In this document: piece after piece, positions 24,371-27,704 of the stretch
Position numbering within the stretch: the first letter of the stretch is position 1
Layout of the letters: each line of letters begins with the position of its first letter
NCBI GenBank assembly: GCA_023434825.1
Contig: JAEYSH010000094.1
Coordinates: 1-27,704, forward strand
From: Methanobacteriota archaeon
Lineage (GTDB): Archaea; Methanobacteriota; Methanobacteria; Methanobacteriales; Methanobacteriaceae
Length of the DNA stretch: 27,704 bases
Direction: 5' to 3'
Translations under genes and position numbers: made by a program
Notes under the pieces: model-generated
The model's database searches: none
What the model was told of the DNA's origin: nothing
Seen by the model: only the letters and a program-made list of their open reading frames with translations

Positions 24371-24781
24371 TTATTTTCCCATCAAAGTTACTATAAATTT
24401 TCTATTTCTTGGGCCATCAAGTTCTACAAAAAAGACACTTTGCCATGTTCCTAAACTCAATGAATTACCGCTAAATGGAATAGTTTCGCTGTTTCCAATG
24501 AAAAATGCCCTGATATGTGAGTCTGCATTATTATCTATCTGGTCATGCCCGTAATTGTTATTTTCAGGTATTAGTTTTTCTAAAGAATTTTGAAAATCAT
24601 TAAGTAACCTTGATTCATTTTCATTTATAACGATCCCTGCAGTTGAATGAGTTGCAAATATATTAATTATACCTTCATTTATTTTGCATTCTTTAATGAT
24701 TTCATTAATATCTCTTGTTATATCTATTATTTCAACCCGCCTGGACGATCCTTTATTAATTTGGAATTTCATTATCTCCAT
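24371..24781 (-). CDS. YjbQ family protein (UPF0047), copy 2
   Basis: This 136-residue YjbQ/UPF0047 protein is closer to the classic family pattern than the copy at 355-753. It has FATHSTAGIVINENE and NADSHIRAFFIGNSETIPF, carrying the metal-site histidines, and LGTWQSVFFVELDGPRNRKFIVTLMG at the end. I chose the ATG at 24781: GGGTG lies 5 bases upstream, and the upstream ATG at 24793 overlaps that site. The role of the family is unsettled (weak thiamine-phosphate synthase activity reported for some). It converges with pheT and is divergent from the AstE-like gene. Confidence 0.87.
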   Translation of the reverse strand: MEIMKFQINKGSSRRVEIIDITRDINEIIKECKINEGIINIFATHSTAGIVINENESRLLNDFQNSLEKLIPENNNYGHDQIDNNADSHIRAFFIGNSETIPFSGNSLSLGTWQSVFFVELDGPRNRKFIVTLMGK

Positions 24782-24828
24782 ATAAACACCCATTAATTTG
24801 TTATTTGTTTAATTAATATGTTAGATCA

Positions 24829-24864
24829 TTTTATTATATTTTAGATAATACTAAAAATAAAAAA
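24829..24864 (+). promoter_or_regulatory. Promoter of the AstE-like gene, probably leaderless
   Basis: TTATTATATTTTAG is centred near 24836, about 29 bases before the ATG at 24865, and no ribosome-binding site precedes the ATG. A leaderless or very short-leader mRNA is likely. Confidence 0.35.
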
Positions 24865-25662
24865 ATGCATAATATTAATATGCAAGCTTTAACTGAAAAA
24901 TCAATGCTTATTCCATCTGCAGCAAAACTTGAAATTGAAATATTAAATAAATTTGCTGGTGGAGACGTTTCCAAAAATCAAGATATAATGAAAAATCTTC
25001 CTAAAACCCCAATAACTAATCAAATATTAAATGCTGCTAAAAAAGGTACTCCTATGATTAGATTTGGGAGAAAAAATACTCCGGGAATTATGGTTTTAGC
25101 AGGTGTTCATGGAAATGAATATCCTCCTCAAATAGCGGCAGTGAAATTAATCCATAAATTAGTTGTAAATAATCTAAATGTTACGGTTTATGTAATTCCA
25201 TTTGCTATTCCATTTTCATCAGAAAAAAGTTTAAGGTCATGGAAAGGTCAAGACCCTAATAGAAACGCTAATATATTCGGTTCACCTACAAATAACATTT
25301 TATGTGCTTCTAAAAAGAATAATATTAGATATTTAGGAGATTTTCATTCTACAAGGCCTGGAGGATATCCCGGGAGATTAAGTGTCTTATGTTCTGAAAT
25401 GCCTTGCCTTTTAAGCTTTCAAATGGCAGATTTTATTGAACAAGAAACAAAATCAACTCTTCTTTCATTTACTAAAGCCGGATCCATTTATCCTGGAGCA
25501 TTAGAAGATGTTTTTAATCTAGCAGGAGTCCCCGCTGTTACCGGAGAAGCAATGTCCCCACATGGAACAGTAATTCCTGGAAGTATTGAAGCATCATTAG
25601 AGCAAATGGAAGCTTTTTTAAAGTTTCATAAAGCTATTAAGACGATTCCAGATATTACATGA
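24865..25662 (+). CDS. Succinylglutamate desuccinylase/aspartoacylase-family zinc hydrolase
   Basis: A 265-residue zinc-dependent hydrolase of the M14-like AstE/ASPA group, which removes acyl groups from amino acids or acts as a carboxypeptidase. Zinc ligands are H82 and E85 (VHGNE) and H161 (DFHST). The arginine for substrate carboxylate is R133 (DPNRNAN), and the general-base glutamate is E228 (VTGEAMSPHG). The real substrate is unknown, and no acetyl- or succinyl-amino acid pathway gene is nearby. The start at 24865 is uncertain because no ribosome-binding site precedes it and another in-frame ATG follows at 24880. It converges with the pseudomurein-binding gene after a 13-base gap. Confidence 0.86.
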   Translation: MHNINMQALTEKSMLIPSAAKLEIEILNKFAGGDVSKNQDIMKNLPKTPITNQILNAAKKGTPMIRFGRKNTPGIMVLAGVHGNEYPPQIAAVKLIHKLVVNNLNVTVYVIPFAIPFSSEKSLRSWKGQDPNRNANIFGSPTNNILCASKKNNIRYLGDFHSTRPGGYPGRLSVLCSEMPCLLSFQMADFIEQETKSTLLSFTKAGSIYPGALEDVFNLAGVPAVTGEAMSPHGTVIPGSIEASLEQMEAFLKFHKAIKTIPDIT

Positions 25663-25675
25663 ATATAATTTTAAA

Positions 25676-26764
25676 TTAACCAAAAATCTGGTAAAATAAA
25701 CTTCTTATGTATTTTACTATAATGTCAAATGGTTCATTGGATCTATTAACGAAAATATATTTTGGAAATGTCATATTTTGACGACTTGTATGGTCATAAG
25801 TTAACCTTGCAAATATATATTGTAAATCTGCCTGTTTAAATGTAGTTCCATCTACTTTAATAGATTCTGGAACAGCATTATTAGATTCCATATATTTTGC
25901 AGTAGCGTTACCAACATCTCTATATTCATCAATAGTTAAAACTCCGAAATATGTACTATCTCCCGTAATTTTACTTTTAGAAAATATTTGAGTATTATTT
26001 TTTATAGGATAGCCGCTTACATATTGTGAAGCTAAATACATCCATTTAGAATATCCTATTTCTGGTGTCTTATCATTCAGGATGCTTTGAGATCCATAAG
26101 CTACTTTTGCAGGGTTAATCTGGTGAACACCGATTAATGCACTATTATAACCAGAATTTAAGAATTTTTTGTTGGAATATTGAGATATACTAACTAATCC
26201 ATTAGCAATTTTGTCAATTTCTTCTTGTTGTGAGGATGTTCCAATATTTGGTTGTATTAAATCAATTCCAGCATCATTTAAAAATGTTGATGGAGAATAT
26301 AAACCTGCAAAATAAGGACTTGAATAATTATCATCGTATGCCCTTGGAAGATAATTATTTTTTTCTAAATTAATATTACCATAGTTTACAAATACAATTG
26401 CGTTTAATTTTTGAGCATATGACTTTAAATAGCCATCATGAACACCTTCTACAAGATCTACCATAGAACCGGGATCTGCAGCTGCAATATAAGCTGCTGT
26501 TCCGCTCGGAGCATTTTTTATAGTTCGGGGTGCTTCTCCAGGATTTGGAGAATTAGGATCAATTATAACTGTAGCAGAACCATCAATAGCTTTTTTAATA
26601 CTATTAAGCATAGCTTTATCTGTACTTTCCGAAATGAAGTTATCACATGTAATATAAATTACTGGAAGACTGTTTGAATTATTTTGGGTGTCCGCAAATA
26701 CATTAGTAGATGAAAATAAGGCCAAAATAAAAAGTAGGAAAACTAAAACAGGTAATTTATTCAT
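25676..26764 (-). CDS. Secreted pseudomurein-binding-type surface protein
   Basis: A 362-residue exported protein. A signal peptide (residues 1-24, hydrophobic core LPVLVFLLFILALF, ending NVFA) is followed by an Ser/Asn-rich external region. The middle has LPRAYDDNYSSPYFAGLYSP (139-158), a motif I associate with Methanobacteriales cell-surface proteins that carry pseudomurein-binding repeats. Residues about 276-320 (LTIDEYRDVGNATAKYMESN, then VDGTTFKQADLQYIFARL) look like one pseudomurein-binding repeat, which anchors proteins to the pseudomurein wall. The catalytic or binding role of the N-terminal part is unknown. It starts 18 bases after pyrI with a GGTG site, which suggests one transcript. 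No membrane anchor is seen beyond the signal peptide. Confidence 0.8.
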   Translation of the reverse strand: MNKLPVLVFLLFILALFSSTNVFADTQNNSNSLPVIYITCDNFISESTDKAMLNSIKKAIDGSATVIIDPNSPNPGEAPRTIKNAPSGTAAYIAAADPGSMVDLVEGVHDGYLKSYAQKLNAIVFVNYGNINLEKNNYLPRAYDDNYSSPYFAGLYSPSTFLNDAGIDLIQPNIGTSSQQEEIDKIANGLVSISQYSNKKFLNSGYNSALIGVHQINPAKVAYGSQSILNDKTPEIGYSKWMYLASQYVSGYPIKNNTQIFSKSKITGDSTYFGVLTIDEYRDVGNATAKYMESNNAVPESIKVDGTTFKQADLQYIFARLTYDHTSRQNMTFPKYIFVNRSNEPFDIIVKYIRSLFYQIFG

Positions 26765-26782
26765 AAAAACACCAATATAGAA

Positions 26783-27247
26783 TTAAAGTTGTGCCTCAAT
26801 TTCACTTTCTTCCATGATTCTTTCGCAGTAATAGCACCTTAAAGTGACTGGTTTTTTTGAAATAACGTAAAATTTCCTTTTAACTGGTTCATCTGTGTTA
26901 GTAATGCAGTTAGGATTAGGACATTCTAATATATCACTTATTTCGTCTAAAAGATGGACTTTATTTTTTTCAGCTATATCATAGTCCCTGATGATGTTTA
27001 TTGTTGCTGAAGGAGCAATTAGTGCAATTTTATCCACTTCTTTAGATTCAAGTTCACGACCTTCAATTTTCACTATGTCCTTAGTCCCCATTTCAGAAGA
27101 CTGTACATTCATTGCAATAGTCACTGTTCTCTTTTCATTGGGTAAATCAAGTATTCTGATTACACTTAAGGCTTTATTTCCTGTAATATGGTCAATTACT
27201 GTACCGTTTTTAATTGATTTAACCTTAAGTTTTTTTGGTGTTTTCAT
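26783..27247 (-). CDS. pyrI: Aspartate carbamoyltransferase regulatory subunit
   Basis: PyrI binds the nucleotide effectors (CTP, ATP) and links catalytic PyrB trimers into the allosteric aspartate transcarbamoylase that begins pyrimidine synthesis. The 154-residue chain has the N-terminal allosteric domain (VKSIKNGTVIDHI, with GNKALSVIRIL) and the C-terminal zinc domain with the four expected cysteines (C109, C114, C138, C141). Length is standard. The ATG has an AGGGC site. The pyrB gene is not in the window. The next gene downstream is, unexpectedly, a secreted surface protein. Confidence 0.96.
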   Translation of the reverse strand: MKTPKKLKVKSIKNGTVIDHITGNKALSVIRILDLPNEKRTVTIAMNVQSSEMGTKDIVKIEGRELESKEVDKIALIAPSATINIIRDYDIAEKNKVHLLDEISDILECPNPNCITNTDEPVKRKFYVISKKPVTLRCYYCERIMEESEIEAQL

Positions 27248-27517
27248 GTTATGCCCTGTTGATATTCTATTAATAAGATTAATGTCTTATAATAATAGTA
27301 AAAACTTCTTAATAAAGCTTTAATCTTGGTGAAAACATTTATTTAATTTTCAAAAGTTTATACTATTCTCTTAATATTTAATGTTAAACTTATTTAAAAA
27401 CATTTCAATAAAGTAAATGAAAAAAAATAATGAATATTTCCAATTTTTTTTATTTCTTTAAATTAAAAAAAATGATATTCAAACTATATTTCAAAATCTA
27501 ATTTGAATAACTTATAA
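27248..27517. promoter_or_regulatory. Upstream region of pyrI and end of the next gene
   Basis: The region is gene-free. It contains an ATAAGA/TCTTAT inverted repeat near 27278-27295 upstream of pyrI. On the far side an ATTCAAA/TTTGAAT inverted repeat (27477-27508) is followed on the minus strand by a long T run and probably terminates the gene that ends at 27518. Confidence 0.4.
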
Positions 27518-27703
27518 TTAGTTTAAAATCTTAAAGATGGAATCAATTAATCTGGTTGTGTTACTGTTAACATCTGAATTGTCTAACCATACTGGAATCT
27601 CATAAACGAATACAGGAGTTCCTGTTGCTACTATTGGATAGTCAACACCATTAATTGATGATTGTTCTGGAGTTAAACTTGCATTTCTCTGGTAATAATT
27701 GAA
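27518..27703 (-). CDS. Unknown protein, partial (only the last 61 residues)
   Basis: The reading frame is open from the window edge and ends at TAA 27518-27520. The visible residues (LTPEQSSINGVDYPIVATG, TPVFVYEIPVWLDNSDVN, SNTTRLIDSIFKILN) have a polar, Asn/Ser/Thr-rich look with a beta-strand section. This could suit an exported or surface protein, but I recognise no family. A terminator-like hairpin and T run follow its stop. Coding is supported by the open frame and the terminator. Confidence 0.5.
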   Translation of the reverse strand, partial: FNYYQRNASLTPEQSSINGVDYPIVATGTPVFVYEIPVWLDNSDVNSNTTRLIDSIFKILN

Positions 27704-27704
27704 A

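Noticed and set aside
1..27704. CRISPR array, tRNA or rRNA genes, prophage or genomic island
   Set aside because: No regular repeats with spacers, no GC-rich cloverleaf sequence, no integrase or transposase. Base composition looks even by eye.

Overview
The window looks like a chromosome segment of a pseudomurein-walled methanogenic archaeon of the order Methanobacteriales, most likely Methanobacterium or a close relative. The evidence is a very AT-rich sequence with archaeal signals (GGTGA-type Shine-Dalgarno sites, TATA boxes, T-rich terminators), a thermosome, archaeal-type PheT, separate secF-secD genes, a PyrI regulatory chain, and a secreted protein with a pseudomurein-binding-type repeat. 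I see no rRNA, tRNA, CRISPR array, insertion sequence or prophage.

Left part (1-10.5 kb): a cut-off ferritin-like protein, a YjbQ protein, and an orphan soluble five-PAS histidine kinase. Next is an iron-uptake operon on the minus strand: an iron-type DtxR repressor fused to FeoA, overlapping feoB. It is divergent from a CDF metal-efflux gene, and the shared intergenic region carries two matching 14-bp palindromic boxes. A PRC-barrel gene broken by a frameshift follows, then a small membrane protein paired with a GMC flavoprotein that has a ferredoxin-like four-cysteine motif, then a DUF2975 membrane protein and XRE regulator pair with three 21-bp-periodic repeats in front.

Middle (10.5-20 kb): a large-subunit catalase with a C-terminal DJ-1-like domain, the secF-secD export operon (ATGA overlap), a tautomerase, an unknown 130-residue protein, and an acetate-assimilation operon (acs then satP). 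The acs operon has a 20-bp-periodic direct repeat just upstream of its TATA box and a long hairpin terminator at its end.

Right part (19.5-27.7 kb): a NUDIX hydrolase, a thermosome subunit, an unknown protein whose reading frame continues 53 codons beyond its first ATG to an ATA codon with a perfect ribosome-binding site, pheT, a second YjbQ, a zinc deacylase of the AstE/aspartoacylase family, a pseudomurein-binding-type secreted protein directly behind pyrI, and a cut-off unknown gene.

Themes: iron handling and oxidative defence (ferritin-like protein, Feo, DtxR, CDF, catalase) in an anaerobe; acetate uptake and activation for carbon assimilation; and housekeeping export, folding and translation. 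Most genes belong to known families. The less ordinary content is regulatory: periodic repeats, paired operators, and two genes that seem to start at non-ATG/GTG/TTG codons.
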